DNA from: Streptomyces barringtoniae
GTDB lineage: Bacteria > Actinomycetota > Actinomycetes > Streptomycetales > Streptomycetaceae
Assembly: GCF_020819595.1 (NCBI RefSeq)
Contig: NZ_JAJHNP010000004.1
Span: 62,001 to 126,000 of the forward strand
Direction: 5' to 3'
DNA: 64,000 nucleotides
Shown here: piece by piece, positions 23,345 through 31,883 of the stretch
Layout: each line of letters opens with the position of its first letter
How positions within the stretch are numbered: position 1 is the first letter of the stretch
Made by a program: the position numbers and the translations under genes
The notes under the pieces: generated by a model
Told to the model about the DNA's origin: nothing
Seen by the model: the letters and a program-made list of their open reading frames with translations, nothing else
Database searches by the model: none

Positions 23345-24974
23345 ATGCCGAAGCGGAGGCCCCGCCCGACGGGGTCTCCGTCGCCGTGGCCGTCGTACAG
23401 CTCACCGAGAACGGGACCGCGTTCGACGTGGTCTGCACGGGAGCGCGCACCTTCACACCGATCCGGTCCTCGGTCGTCCCGCTGCCGCGGTACACCGTCA
23501 GGGTCACCCGCACCTGCCGGCTCTTCCCGCCGCCGTCCGGGAACGACAGGGTGTGCCACCCCGGGTCGGACACCGATCCACGGGTCGTCACCCACCGGTA
23601 CTCCACCTGCGCGGGCAGCCGCCCCACCGTGAACGTCGCCGTGAAGGAGGGCGTCTGCCCGTCCGGCGGCGGACAGCTCCCGGAGTACGTCGTGTGCGCG
23701 CCGGCCACGGTGACGTCCACGGACTGCGCCGGCTGTGCGCTCGACGACGTGCTGCCGCTCGGCGACGGCGGCGGTGTCGTGCCCGAGCCGGTGCTGCCGT
23801 GCGCGGTCGGCGTCCGTGCGCCGCCGCTCGCCCGGGCGCGGCCGCCCGCGTTCCCCTGACCGCGGCCGTTGTCACGGTTCAACAGCGCGTACGTCAGCCC
23901 CGCGAGCGCGAGCGCGAGGACGAGCAGGCCCGCCACCAGGACCGCGCCCGCCCGCCGGCCGCGCTGGGGCGCGTCGGAGCCCGTGGACGCCGTTGACGCC
24001 GTGGGTGTCGTGGCGCCGGACACGGGCTGCGGCGGAGTGGGGTAGGGCTGCTGGTACGGCGCGGCGGCCGTCGGCGCGCTGTACGGCGGCACCGGCAGCG
24101 TGGCCGCCCGGGGCGCACCTCCCCCAGAGGGGGCACCCCCGGCCGCGACGATCCGCAGCTCGTGCTCCGCCCGCCCGGCGTCCAGCCGTTCGGCGGGATC
24201 CTTGCGCAGCAGACCCTCGATGACCGGGGCCAGCGGACCGGCCCGGTGCGGCGGCGGCAACTCCTCGTCCACGACGGCACGCAGGGTGCTGATCGGGGTG
24301 TCGTACCGGAACGGCGAGACGCCCTCCACCGCCGCGTACAGCAGCACGCCCAGCGACCACAGGTCCGACTCCGGCCCCGGCGTCCGCCCCAACGCCCGCT
24401 CCGGGGCGAGGAATTCGGGCGAGCCGATCACCTCACCGGTCATGGTCAGCGCGGAGCTGCCCTCGACCGAGGCGATCCCGAAGTCGGTCAGCACCACCCG
24501 GCCGTCGTTGGCGAGCAGCACGTTGGCCGGCTTCACGTCCCGGTGCAGCACCCCGGCGGCGTGCGCGGCGCGCAGCGCGGACAGCACCTCGGCACCGATG
24601 TGCGCCGCCCGCTGCGGCGACAGCGGGCCCTCCGCCTCCAACTGGTCGGCGAGCGACAGCCCGCGCACCAGCTCCATCACGATCCACGGCCGGCCGCCCT
24701 CCAGGGCCACGTCGTACACCGTGACGACGTTGCGGTTGGCGACCCGGGCCGCCGCCCACGCCTCCCGCTCCAGGCGCGCGTACATCCGCTCCACGTCGGA
24801 GGCCGGCAGCCCGGCCGGGGCCCGCACCTCCTTGACGGCCACCTCGCGGTGCAGCACCTCGTCCCGGGCGCGCCACACGGTGCCCATGCCGCCCTCGCCG
24901 AGCGGGGACAGCAGACGGTAGCGGCCCGCGATCACACGTTCGCGGCCCGGCTCTTCGGACACGGGCGCCCCCAA
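23319..24974 (-). CDS. Receptor-type Ser/Thr protein kinase (PknB family)
   Basis: A 551-aa Hanks-type kinase. Gly loop GEGGMG (26-31), catalytic Lys48, HRDVKPANVLL with Asp146, DFG (164-166) and the APE-like APERALG are all present, so it should be active. The activation loop VEGSSALTMTGE carries Thr/Ser for autophosphorylation. A Pro/Ala linker (about 285-340) leads to one membrane helix (342-365). The outer part (about 370-551) has a Ser/Thr/Pro-rich stalk and a small beta-rich domain with Cys residues, not PASTA. It may sense an extracellular signal. The next gene upstream on this strand is the Ni/Co exporter, separated by 48 bp; whether they share a transcript is unclear. Confidence 0.92.
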   Translation of the reverse strand: MGAPVSEEPGRERVIAGRYRLLSPLGEGGMGTVWRARDEVLHREVAVKEVRAPAGLPASDVERMYARLEREAWAAARVANRNVVTVYDVALEGGRPWIVMELVRGLSLADQLEAEGPLSPQRAAHIGAEVLSALRAAHAAGVLHRDVKPANVLLANDGRVVLTDFGIASVEGSSALTMTGEVIGSPEFLAPERALGRTPGPESDLWSLGVLLYAAVEGVSPFRYDTPISTLRAVVDEELPPPHRAGPLAPVIEGLLRKDPAERLDAGRAEHELRIVAAGGAPSGGGAPRAATLPVPPYSAPTAAAPYQQPYPTPPQPVSGATTPTASTASTGSDAPQRGRRAGAVLVAGLLVLALALAGLTYALLNRDNGRGQGNAGGRARASGGARTPTAHGSTGSGTTPPPSPSGSTSSSAQPAQSVDVTVAGAHTTYSGSCPPPDGQTPSFTATFTVGRLPAQVEYRWVTTRGSVSDPGWHTLSFPDGGGKSRQVRVTLTVYRGSGTTEDRIGVKVRAPVQTTSNAVPFSVSCTTATATETPSGGASASASGSPGSSP

Positions 24975-25022
24975 GGCAAGTCGTGTGATTTCTCCCCGTC
25001 GCGTGATTCACCCCAAGTTAGC

Positions 25023-26555
25023 TCAGCCAAGCGCGGATGCGGCCCCTTTGAGCACCAATCCGGCGCCCAGGGCCATGACGACCAGCGCGGACGCGAGCGG
25101 TACGGAGCGGCGCACCAGCCCGGCCACCGGGTGGGCGGTCCAGCGCGGACGCCGCTCCAGCACCCGGCTCACCCCCGACCCCAGCCGCACCACGGCGAAC
25201 CCGGCCGCGGTGAGCGTCAGCGCGAGCCCGGCACCATAGGCCACGACGAGCAGCAGCCCGAACCAGGCCTTCCCGAGCGCGGCGGCACCGACGAGAACCA
25301 CCACGGCGGACGGGCTGGGGACAAGGCCCCCGGCGAAGCCGAGCAGGAGGGTGCCGCGAAGGGTGGGGGCGGCGGGGTGGGTGTGGGTGTGGCCGCCGTG
25401 GGCATGGGTCTGGCCGCCGTGGCTGTGGGTGTGCCCTTCATGGGTGTGGGCATCACCGGAGTCGCCGTGGCTGTGGGCGTGTCCACCATGGGTGTGCTCC
25501 CCATGGGTGTGTTCCCCATGCTGATGGGGCTGAGGGTGGCGGGTTGACCAGACCCTCCGTACGAGACCCGCGCCGGCCGCCAGGACCAGGGCCCCGCCGG
25601 CGATGCCCAGCCAGGCGATCACCGACGGCGTGGCGGCGGAACCGGCGGTGACGAGCAGGCCCAGGGCGACCACGCCCAGGGTGTGGGTCACGGTGACCGA
25701 GGCGGCCAGCGGCAGTACGTCCCGAAGCCTTGCCCGGCCCCCGCGGGCCGCAGCTGCCGCGGCCATCAGGGTCTTGCCGTGGCCGGGCGCGAGCGCGTGC
25801 ATCGCGCCGAGGACGACCGCGACGAGCAGCGCGAGCGCGGCGAAGCCGACGGTGAGGTCGTGGCGGGCCACCAGGTCGTCCAGCGCGCGGGTCCAGCGGT
25901 CGGCGCCCCGCGGCAGGATCGCGGCGCCCGGTTCCGCCTGCCGCTCCTCGGCGAGGGCCGGGCCGCCGGGGCGCAGGCGCACGGAGGCGGCGGTGGTGTC
26001 GGCGGGCGAGGACAGCAAGTCCTTCGGATACGTGGTCAGTTCGTGCGAGACCGACGTCTTCGGCACGTCCGTCCCGGTCAGTGTCATACGGTCGCCGCGC
26101 GCGGTGATCTCCCGCCAGCCGGGTCCGCCGGTGGCGCCCGCGCTGTGGAAGCCGAGGGTCACGGTGGCGCCGCGGGGGAGCGGGGCGGTCAGCCGGCACT
26201 CCACCCGGAGGGTGTGCAGCCCCGCCTGACCGGGACGCAGCCGCGCCGTGGCGCCGACGGCGGTCAGCGTGGCCGTACGGCCGTCGACGCTCAGCCTGCT
26301 GTCCTCGGCGGCCCGCGCACACCGCTGCCGGGCCCACTGCGCCGTGCCCAGCCGCTGCAGGTCGGGCCCGGCCTGGGTCGCCGGGATCTCGGCGAGGTCC
26401 TCCACATGGTCGATGCGGAGCTGCCCGGGAGCGGCGACCAGGCCGTCGTAGCGGTTGACCGTGAAGTTCCCGAGCGGATGCGCGCTCGCCGCGCCGGCCG
26501 GCAGCAGCGCGAGCGCGCTCATCGCGAGGAGCAGGAAGGGGAGGCGGAGCTTCAC
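25023..26555 (-). CDS. Ni/Co-type exporter with periplasmic-facing N-terminal domain and His-rich loop
   Basis: A 510-aa membrane protein. A signal peptide (1-25) is followed by an extracytoplasmic beta-rich domain starting HPLGNFTVNRYDG (26 to about 235). Then comes a six-helix NicO/RcnA-like transporter. HALAPGHGKT is the transport motif in helix 2 and GFAGGLVPSPSAVVVL is its later counterpart. Between them lies a loop with more than 20 His in HTHGG-type repeats. Nickel or cobalt efflux is the family prediction. The GTG overlaps the TPR gene stop (GTGA), so it is the third gene of the DUF4331-TPR-exporter operon. Confidence 0.88.
   Translation of the reverse strand: MKLRLPFLLLAMSALALLPAGAASAHPLGNFTVNRYDGLVAAPGQLRIDHVEDLAEIPATQAGPDLQRLGTAQWARQRCARAAEDSRLSVDGRTATLTAVGATARLRPGQAGLHTLRVECRLTAPLPRGATVTLGFHSAGATGGPGWREITARGDRMTLTGTDVPKTSVSHELTTYPKDLLSSPADTTAASVRLRPGGPALAEERQAEPGAAILPRGADRWTRALDDLVARHDLTVGFAALALLVAVVLGAMHALAPGHGKTLMAAAAAARGGRARLRDVLPLAASVTVTHTLGVVALGLLVTAGSAATPSVIAWLGIAGGALVLAAGAGLVRRVWSTRHPQPHQHGEHTHGEHTHGGHAHSHGDSGDAHTHEGHTHSHGGQTHAHGGHTHTHPAAPTLRGTLLLGFAGGLVPSPSAVVVLVGAAALGKAWFGLLLVVAYGAGLALTLTAAGFAVVRLGSGVSRVLERRPRWTAHPVAGLVRRSVPLASALVVMALGAGLVLKGAASALG
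25376..25538 (-). repeat. In-frame repeats coding the His-rich metal loop
   Basis: About 160 bp of short degenerate repeats coding His-Thr-His-Gly-Gly and similar units. On the plus strand this is G/T-rich. Lengths of such tracts often vary between strains. Confidence 0.7.
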
Positions 26556-28129
26556 TTCGTCGCCTCCAGGGCGGTGCGGGCCTCGGCCGCGCCGAGCGGG
26601 GAGAAACCGGGGTTCAGGCGCAGGGCCGCGGTGAGGGAGGCGCGACCGGCCGTGCGCCGGTTTGCGGCCAGCTCGATCATGCCCCGGTGGTACAGGAAGG
26701 CGGCGTTGCGGTAACCGGTGGCGGTGGCCCGGCGGGCGTACGGCAGCGCCTCGGCGTCCCGGCCGTTCACATGCAGCGCCCAGGCCAGCGCGTCCGCGGT
26801 GTGCACGGTGTGCCGGCGGGCCCATTCGGCGCGGGCCGCGCGCAGGGCGGCCGCCTTGTCGCCGTGGTCGGCGGCGGCCAGTGCGGTGTCGAGGTCGGCG
26901 TTGACTCCGTTGGCCTTGGCCAGTGCGATCCAGGCGTCCACGAGGGCGTACTGCCGGCGCGCCCTGGCCCGGTCGCCGGCCGCGCCCCGCGCCTCGTAGA
27001 GCTCGCCCAGTTCGACCAGCGGACCGGGCAGCGGATACCGGGACACCACGGTCTCCATCCCCTTGATCGCCGCCGCGCGGTCCCCGCTCGCCGCCTGCGC
27101 ACGCGCACGGCCCTCCAGCGCGGGCAGGTAGGTGTCGTCGGCGGCGAGTGCGCGGGCGTAGTACGCGAGGGCGGCCCGGTAATCGCCCTGGTTCCAGGCG
27201 AGTTGGCCGAGCTGGGTGGCCACGTAGGCGATGTCGCCGGGTGACGTGGCTCCGGCCAGGGCCTGCTTGAGTACCCGGCGTGCGGTCGCCACGTCACCTC
27301 GCAGCTCATGTACATACGCGTACCGCGTGAAGACCGGCACCCCCGGTTTGCGTGTGTCGGCGGTCTCGGCGGCTTTCAACGCCTCCGGATACCGGCCGAG
27401 TTCGACCAGGCCGTCGATACGGGAGGACAGCGCGCGCTCGCTGTACGGGTTCTGCCGCAGTGCCCGGTCCGCGTAGGCCAGGGCGTCCTTGAAGTCGTGC
27501 CGGGCCGCGGCGAGGGCGGCGCGGCCGGCCAGCGCCTGGTCGTTGTCCGGGGTCAGCGCGAGGGACCGGTTCAGCGCCCGTTCCGCCTGCGGGTAGCGGG
27601 CGGGGTCGCCCTTGGTCCGCGCCTGCTCGACATAGGCCAGGCCCAGCGTGGCCCAGCTTCCGGAGTCCTTGGGCTGGGTCCGCAGATGCGCCTGGAGCGC
27701 GGCGATGCTCGCGTCCAGGTCACCGCCGCCGAGCACCCCGGGGTCCACGGCAGCGGAGGCAGCCGGCACGGTGGCGGGCGCCCGACCGGCCCCCAGGGCG
27801 ATGGCCCCGCCGGTCAACGCGACCGCCAACAGAGCGGCGCACCCCGCGAGTCGGGCGCCCCGCCACCGCCGCCCGGCAGCGGCGAACCGCCGAACGGCGG
27901 CCACACGCTCATCGGGACCGGAGCCGACGGAGGCCGACTCCGACGGCTCTTCGGGCGCGGGTCGGTGGGAGCCGGTGGATGAGGGTTCGCCGGAGCCGCC
28001 GTGGGCGATGTGCTGGGTGGGGTGGGGGTCGGAGCGGTGGGCTGGGGGCTCTTCGGGGGCGGTGGCGGCGGTGGCGGTGCCCGTGCCCTTCTGCCCGTTC
28101 GTGTCGTCGTCCTGTCTGCGCGGGCCCAT
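26552..28129 (-). CDS. Membrane-anchored TPR protein
   Basis: 525 aa. A hydrophilic low-complexity N-terminus (1-85, rich in Pro/Ser/Gly/Glu) is followed by one membrane helix (ARLAGCAALLAVALTGGAIAL, about 93-113). A long array of TPR helices follows (about 130-525, e.g. GSWATLGLAYVEQARTKGD, AALAYYARALAADDTYLPAL). The TPR part should face outside. Such solenoids scaffold protein complexes; here the partners may be the DUF4331 protein upstream and the exporter downstream. ATG start at 28129. Its stop overlaps the exporter GTG, and a hairpin separates it from the DUF4331 gene. Confidence 0.88.
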   Translation of the reverse strand: MGPRRQDDDTNGQKGTGTATAATAPEEPPAHRSDPHPTQHIAHGGSGEPSSTGSHRPAPEEPSESASVGSGPDERVAAVRRFAAAGRRWRGARLAGCAALLAVALTGGAIALGAGRAPATVPAASAAVDPGVLGGGDLDASIAALQAHLRTQPKDSGSWATLGLAYVEQARTKGDPARYPQAERALNRSLALTPDNDQALAGRAALAAARHDFKDALAYADRALRQNPYSERALSSRIDGLVELGRYPEALKAAETADTRKPGVPVFTRYAYVHELRGDVATARRVLKQALAGATSPGDIAYVATQLGQLAWNQGDYRAALAYYARALAADDTYLPALEGRARAQAASGDRAAAIKGMETVVSRYPLPGPLVELGELYEARGAAGDRARARRQYALVDAWIALAKANGVNADLDTALAAADHGDKAAALRAARAEWARRHTVHTADALAWALHVNGRDAEALPYARRATATGYRNAAFLYHRGMIELAANRRTAGRASLTAALRLNPGFSPLGAAEARTALEATK

Positions 28130-28160
28130 GCCGTCTCCTGCGTGCTCGGTCGTGTCGGAT

Positions 28161-28202
28161 GGCGCGGCCCGCCGTGGGGGAGGGGAAGGTGCGGGCCGCG
28201 CC
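28161..28202. terminator. Intercistronic hairpin between DUF4331 and TPR genes
   Basis: A perfect 12-bp G+C stem (GGCGCGGCCCGC at 28161-28172, complement at 28191-28202) with an 18-nt loop that is purine-rich on the plus strand. It lies in the 93-bp gap. It could be a partial terminator or an mRNA-stabilising element lowering expression of the downstream genes. Confidence 0.6.
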
Positions 28203-28222
28203 GGTCTGGGTGGGGGCGGGGG

Positions 28223-29782
28223 TCAGTACGGGCGGCGTATGCGCCGGCGCCACCAGCCGACGGCCGTGCCGAGGAGCAGGATTCCGGCCGCGCCCGAGGC
28301 CGCCGACGCGGCGATCAGGACCGTGTTGCCGGAACCGGAACCGCCGGAGGACCCGGCCGGTTGCAGGGCGTCGCCGAGCTGGCTGCGGACGTCCGTGCCC
28401 GCCGTCGTGCCCTTGGCGAGCGGGCCGCGCGAACCCGAAGTGGGCTCGGCGACGTACGGGAAGTACTTCTCGAAGCCCCGGTCGTTCTTGTCCACCGCGT
28501 CGCCCAAGTCGTTCTTGGAGCCGACCAGTTCGCCCTCGACGACCTGCAGCGCCTCGTCGATCACGTCGTCGGTGAGCCGGCGCCCGTTCGGGAAGCCCGC
28601 GTTGTCGCCGTCGAGAACACCGAGCCGCTTGGGATGCATGGCCGGCTTGATCGAGGTGTTCAGGCGCAGTTCCTCCGAAGGGCGCACGTTCGGGGGCTGG
28701 TTGAGGCCCTTGACGCCCTTCAGGAACACGTCGACCAGGTCGTTGCGCGGCTCGCTCGGCGCCTTGATCTTGTAGATCGACTCGATGAGCTTCGGCAGTT
28801 CGGGGTTGGTGACGTTCTTCAGGAACTGGGCGTCGTACGCGGGCTGCGAGGCGTTGAACCTGTCCTTGTCCTTCTGCGGGTTCACCACCTCGTTGACCAG
28901 CGGGTTGCCCAGGCGCGAGACCTGCGTGTAGTAGCCCTGCGCGTTGCGGCGCTGGGTGGTGGACCAGATGCCGACGACCGGCTGCCCGGCCGACTCCCGG
29001 ATCAGGTCGGTCGGCACCTGCAGGGCGATGGTGTTGACGTTGTAGCCCTTCAGGGTGTCCCGCCCGACCTCGCTGAGGTTCCCGCCGTACAGCAGGTCGA
29101 AGACGCGCAGGTCCGCGAAGAACGGGTCGTCCGCCTGCCCGGCGAAGGTCGCGGCGCCGCCCGCCGTCTTGTAGACGGCCTGGGCGCGCAGCTTGCCGTA
29201 GTCCGGCATGGACGCCTTGCCGACGTCCGACGGTGCCGCCGGCACGTCGTCCGCGAGCTTCGTCCGCGACACCGCGTGCCCGTGCTTGAGCCGGAGCAGA
29301 TCGATGTCGTACGTCTGCGTGATGTTGAGGTCGGGATCGGCCAGGTTGGTGACCGGACCCGTGTTGTACAGGAACGTGTTCCCGTTCTTCGTGTGGGTCG
29401 TGAAGGTGTAGCGGAACACCATGTCGTCCTGCGCGTCACCGTTGCTGTCGATGTGGATGTCGTACTGGGCGTCGTCGGCGAACGTGTAGAAGTTCGGCCC
29501 GCCCGCCGGCTCCTCGAACGGGATCCAGTTCGCCACGATCGTCGTCGTGTCGGGCCTGTCCGGGCTGACGAACGCGTACAGGTCGGTGTTGTCGTACTGC
29601 GGGGTCCCCGAGATCAGTGGGGCCTCCCGGTGGGAGGAGGCGGAGGCCGTCCCGGGTTCCAGCGTGGCGACGCCGGCGGCCGCGAGCCCTCCGGCCGCCA
29701 GCGCACCGCACAGGAGCGTGGCCAGGCCCGTACGTCCCCTGGCGCTTCTGGAGAGGAGACTCCTGGAGAAGAGAGGTGTCAT
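28223..29782 (-). CDS. Secreted DUF4331 protein with C-terminal membrane anchor
   Basis: 519 aa. The signal peptide ends around TASAS-SHREAPLI (about 48); ASSHREAPLISGTPQYDNTDL is the DUF4331 hallmark. The long beta-rich domain continues to about 470. The C-terminus has a Gly/Ser hinge, one membrane helix (NTVLIAASAASGAAGILLLGTAV) and WWRRRIRR, so the protein is a type I surface protein without an LPXTG-like motif. Function of DUF4331 is unknown. ATG at 29782 with GAGG upstream. A SigK-type promoter is visible 33-60 bp upstream, and the sigma factor gene is divergent, so this is probably its main target. Confidence 0.88.
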   Translation of the reverse strand: MTPLFSRSLLSRSARGRTGLATLLCGALAAGGLAAAGVATLEPGTASASSHREAPLISGTPQYDNTDLYAFVSPDRPDTTTIVANWIPFEEPAGGPNFYTFADDAQYDIHIDSNGDAQDDMVFRYTFTTHTKNGNTFLYNTGPVTNLADPDLNITQTYDIDLLRLKHGHAVSRTKLADDVPAAPSDVGKASMPDYGKLRAQAVYKTAGGAATFAGQADDPFFADLRVFDLLYGGNLSEVGRDTLKGYNVNTIALQVPTDLIRESAGQPVVGIWSTTQRRNAQGYYTQVSRLGNPLVNEVVNPQKDKDRFNASQPAYDAQFLKNVTNPELPKLIESIYKIKAPSEPRNDLVDVFLKGVKGLNQPPNVRPSEELRLNTSIKPAMHPKRLGVLDGDNAGFPNGRRLTDDVIDEALQVVEGELVGSKNDLGDAVDKNDRGFEKYFPYVAEPTSGSRGPLAKGTTAGTDVRSQLGDALQPAGSSGGSGSGNTVLIAASAASGAAGILLLGTAVGWWRRRIRRPY

Positions 29783-29822
29783 GCGTCCGTCCTCAGTGCC
29801 GACTTGCCTTTGACGGTCGGGT

Positions 29823-29851
29823 CTTCGGAGCGGGCCCGGGGATCGGATTGG
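29823..29851 (-). promoter_or_regulatory. SigK-type promoter for the DUF4331 operon
   Basis: On the minus strand CCAATCC (29851-29845), a 16-bp spacer and CCGAAG (29828-29823). This resembles the mycobacterial SigK consensus CCATCC-N16-17-CCGAAT as I recall it. It would give a leader of about 33 nt with an SD. Assignment is inferred from the divergent sigma gene and the match. Confidence 0.55.
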
Positions 29852-30001
29852 TCGGACGGAGAAAATCCGCGGAAAAACTTTGGGCCCGCCCCGACCCGCG
29901 TTTTCGGCCCGCCGATCCGTATCTCCCGCGGGAGGTGTGCCTACGTGCGGATGCGTGGAGTGCGCGGAAGGGCCGGCTGCGGCCACGGAGAGGGGGCCCG
30001 G

Positions 30002-30544
30002 GTGCGGGCGGACGAGCTTCTGGTGCTCGTCGCGGGCGGCGACCAGCGGGCGTTCGAGGACCTGTACGCACTGGTGTCCGGGCCGGTGTACGGGCTCGTA
30101 CGACGGGTGGTGCGCGACCCGGCACAGTCCGAGGAGGTCGCCCAGGAGGTGCTGTTGGAGACCTGGCGCTCGGCCGCCCGGTACGACCCCGGCCGGGGCA
30201 GCGCGCTGTCCTGGATCCTCACCCTCGCCCACCGCCGCGCCGTCGACCGGGTGCGCAGCGCCCGCGCGGCCGGCGAACGCGAGCAGCGGGAGGCGGTGCG
30301 GGCCGGGGAGCCCGCGTTCGACCAGGTCGCCGAGGAGGTCGAGGCCGGCATGGAGCGCGAGTGGGTACGCCGCTGTCTGCGCCGGCTCACGGACCTGCAA
30401 CGCCAGTCCGTGACCCTCGCCTACTACGACGGCTACACCTACCGTGAGGTGGCCGAGCGGCTCTCGCTGCCGCTCGGCACCGTGAAGACGCGGATGCGCG
30501 ACGGGCTCACCCGGCTCCGCGAATGCCTGGGAGGCGCCGCATGA
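30002..30544 (+). CDS. sigK: ECF sigma factor, SigK family
   Basis: About 180 aa from GTG 30002 (ADELLVLVAGGDQRAFEDLY). Region 2 includes YGLVRRVVRDPAQSEEVAQEVLLETW and SALSWILTLAHRRAVDRVRS; region 4 includes RLTDLQRQSVTLAYYDGYTYREVAERLSLPLGTVKTRM, with the GTVK recognition helix. The start is debatable. GTG 30002 has a purine-rich SD. GTG 29945 with GGAGG nine bases upstream, or ATG 29951, would add 17-19 odd basic residues. The stop overlaps the anti-sigma ATG (ATGA), giving coupled synthesis. It is divergent from the DUF4331 operon. Confidence 0.9.
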   Translation: MRADELLVLVAGGDQRAFEDLYALVSGPVYGLVRRVVRDPAQSEEVAQEVLLETWRSAARYDPGRGSALSWILTLAHRRAVDRVRSARAAGEREQREAVRAGEPAFDQVAEEVEAGMEREWVRRCLRRLTDLQRQSVTLAYYDGYTYREVAERLSLPLGTVKTRMRDGLTRLRECLGGAA

Positions 30545-31377
30545 GCATCCTCGGCAAGCTGCTGCGCCGCGAGGACCTGCACTCCCTCGCCGCGCCCTAC
30601 GCCCTCGACGCCCTGGAACCCGGCGAGCGGCGCCGGTTCGAGAAACACCTGCAGGGCTGCGACCGGTGCGCCGCCGAGGTGCGGGAGCTGGCCGAGGACG
30701 CGGTGCGCCTCGCCTGGTCCACGGCCGCCCACGCACCCCCCGAGCTGCGCCACCGGGTGCTGGCCGCCGTACGCACCATCCCGCAGGAGCAGGCCCGGGT
30801 CCGAACCCAGGCCCAGGCACCGGTCCGGGAGCGCACGCCGCAACTGCCGCCGCACGTCTGGGGCACCCAGCCCCCGCCGGGACGCGCCCGTACACCCCGC
30901 ACGCGCCCCCTTTTCGTGCCGTTCGCCACGGCCACCGCGGCGGCTGCCCTCGTCGTCGCCTCGCTCTTCGCCGTGCAGGCGCAGCGCACCGAGGACCGGC
31001 TCGCCGCGGAGAAGGCCCGGGGACGTGAGATCGCCCACGTTCTGGCCGCGGCCGACGCCCGCGCCACCACCAGCAAGGACGCACGGGGCCGCGCGATCGG
31101 AGTGATCGCTTCCGCCTCGCAGGGAGAAGCCGTCGTCACCCTCAGCGGATACGGCAGCCCGCCCGCCGGCCGCGTCCGCCAGCTCTGGCTCATGCGACCC
31201 CGGGCGCAGCCGCGCTCCCTCGGGCTCCTCGCGGGCGACACGCCCTTGGTCGCGAAAGGCCTCGACACCTCCTCGACGTCACTCGCCGTAACCGTCGAGC
31301 CTGACGGGGGCTCAGCGCAGCCCACCGGCCAGCCCATAGTCCAACTCACCCTGAAATCGGTCGGATTCGGAGAGTAG
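30541..31377 (+). CDS. rskA: Anti-sigma factor RskA-like, membrane-bound
   Basis: 278 aa. An N-terminal anti-sigma domain carries a zinc-binding HxxxCxxC (His36, Cys40, Cys43). After a Pro/Arg/Gln linker comes one membrane helix (about 125-146) and an outer RskA C-terminal domain ending VEPDGGSAQPTGQPIVQL. In the known system RskA holds SigK at the membrane until regulated proteolysis (Rip1-type) frees it. In mycobacteria the signal is redox-related. The ATG overlaps the sigK stop. Conservation of the Cys residues suggests the zinc or redox switch is retained. Confidence 0.92.
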   Translation: MSILGKLLRREDLHSLAAPYALDALEPGERRRFEKHLQGCDRCAAEVRELAEDAVRLAWSTAAHAPPELRHRVLAAVRTIPQEQARVRTQAQAPVRERTPQLPPHVWGTQPPPGRARTPRTRPLFVPFATATAAAALVVASLFAVQAQRTEDRLAAEKARGREIAHVLAAADARATTSKDARGRAIGVIASASQGEAVVTLSGYGSPPAGRVRQLWLMRPRAQPRSLGLLAGDTPLVAKGLDTSSTSLAVTVEPDGGSAQPTGQPIVQLTLKSVGFGE

Positions 31378-31503
31378 TCAACGTGGGATGGTCAACCGCC
31401 TTGCAGGGAAGGTGAATCCTGTGGACGCGATACACGCGTGCCGCCCTGGGGCGATAGGGTTACTCTGCCCGGGCCGGGTGGACTCGTACGGGTGGGGAGT
31501 GAC

Positions 31504-31773
31504 ATGGAGCAGATAACAGTGCGCAGCAGGGCCAGGGTCCCTGCGATCACCTGCGGCAGCAGCGCGACCAGTTCGCGCCTCGACCGCCATCTGTCGGTGC
31601 TGGCGGGTCCCGCCATACCGCAGCGGGAGACGGTCGAGGCGACTTCGCTGATGCGCGAGCTGACGGCGCGTGACACCGCACAGCAGCGCAGCGACCGGGG
31701 CAGGCGGGTCAGCCGCGTCTCCCTCTTCGCACCGCTGCGTCGGCTGCGTCGCTCGCTGTTCGGGGGTCACTGA
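31504..31773 (+). CDS. Small basic protein, 89 aa, unknown
   Basis: ATG at 31504 with GGGGAG upstream. The product is MEQITVRSRARVPAITCGSS at its start, basic throughout, with one Cys and a C-terminal amphipathic RRLRRSLFGG. No signal peptide or membrane span. TACTCT at about 31463 may be the -10 box of its own promoter in the 126-bp gap after rskA. Similar small proteins seem common in Streptomyces but I know of no function. Confidence 0.7.
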   Translation: MEQITVRSRARVPAITCGSSATSSRLDRHLSVLAGPAIPQRETVEATSLMRELTARDTAQQRSDRGRRVSRVSLFAPLRRLRRSLFGGH

Positions 31774-31883
31774 GCGGCAGCTGACCGACCGCTGAGCAGA
31801 AGCTGAGCGGCCGTCGAGCCACCACCGAGCCGCCGCCGACCCGGCCACACACGGCCCCTGGACCCCTTCCGGGTCGCCGGCGC

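Noticed and set aside
25376..25538. Short tandem repeats that could suggest a CRISPR or VNTR array
   Set aside because: In-frame His-rich codons inside a transporter loop; no spacers of uniform length.
28001..29944. Long plus-strand extension upstream of sigK
   Set aside because: It is open only because it is antisense to the DUF4331 gene; family alignment puts the sigma-factor start at 29945-30002.
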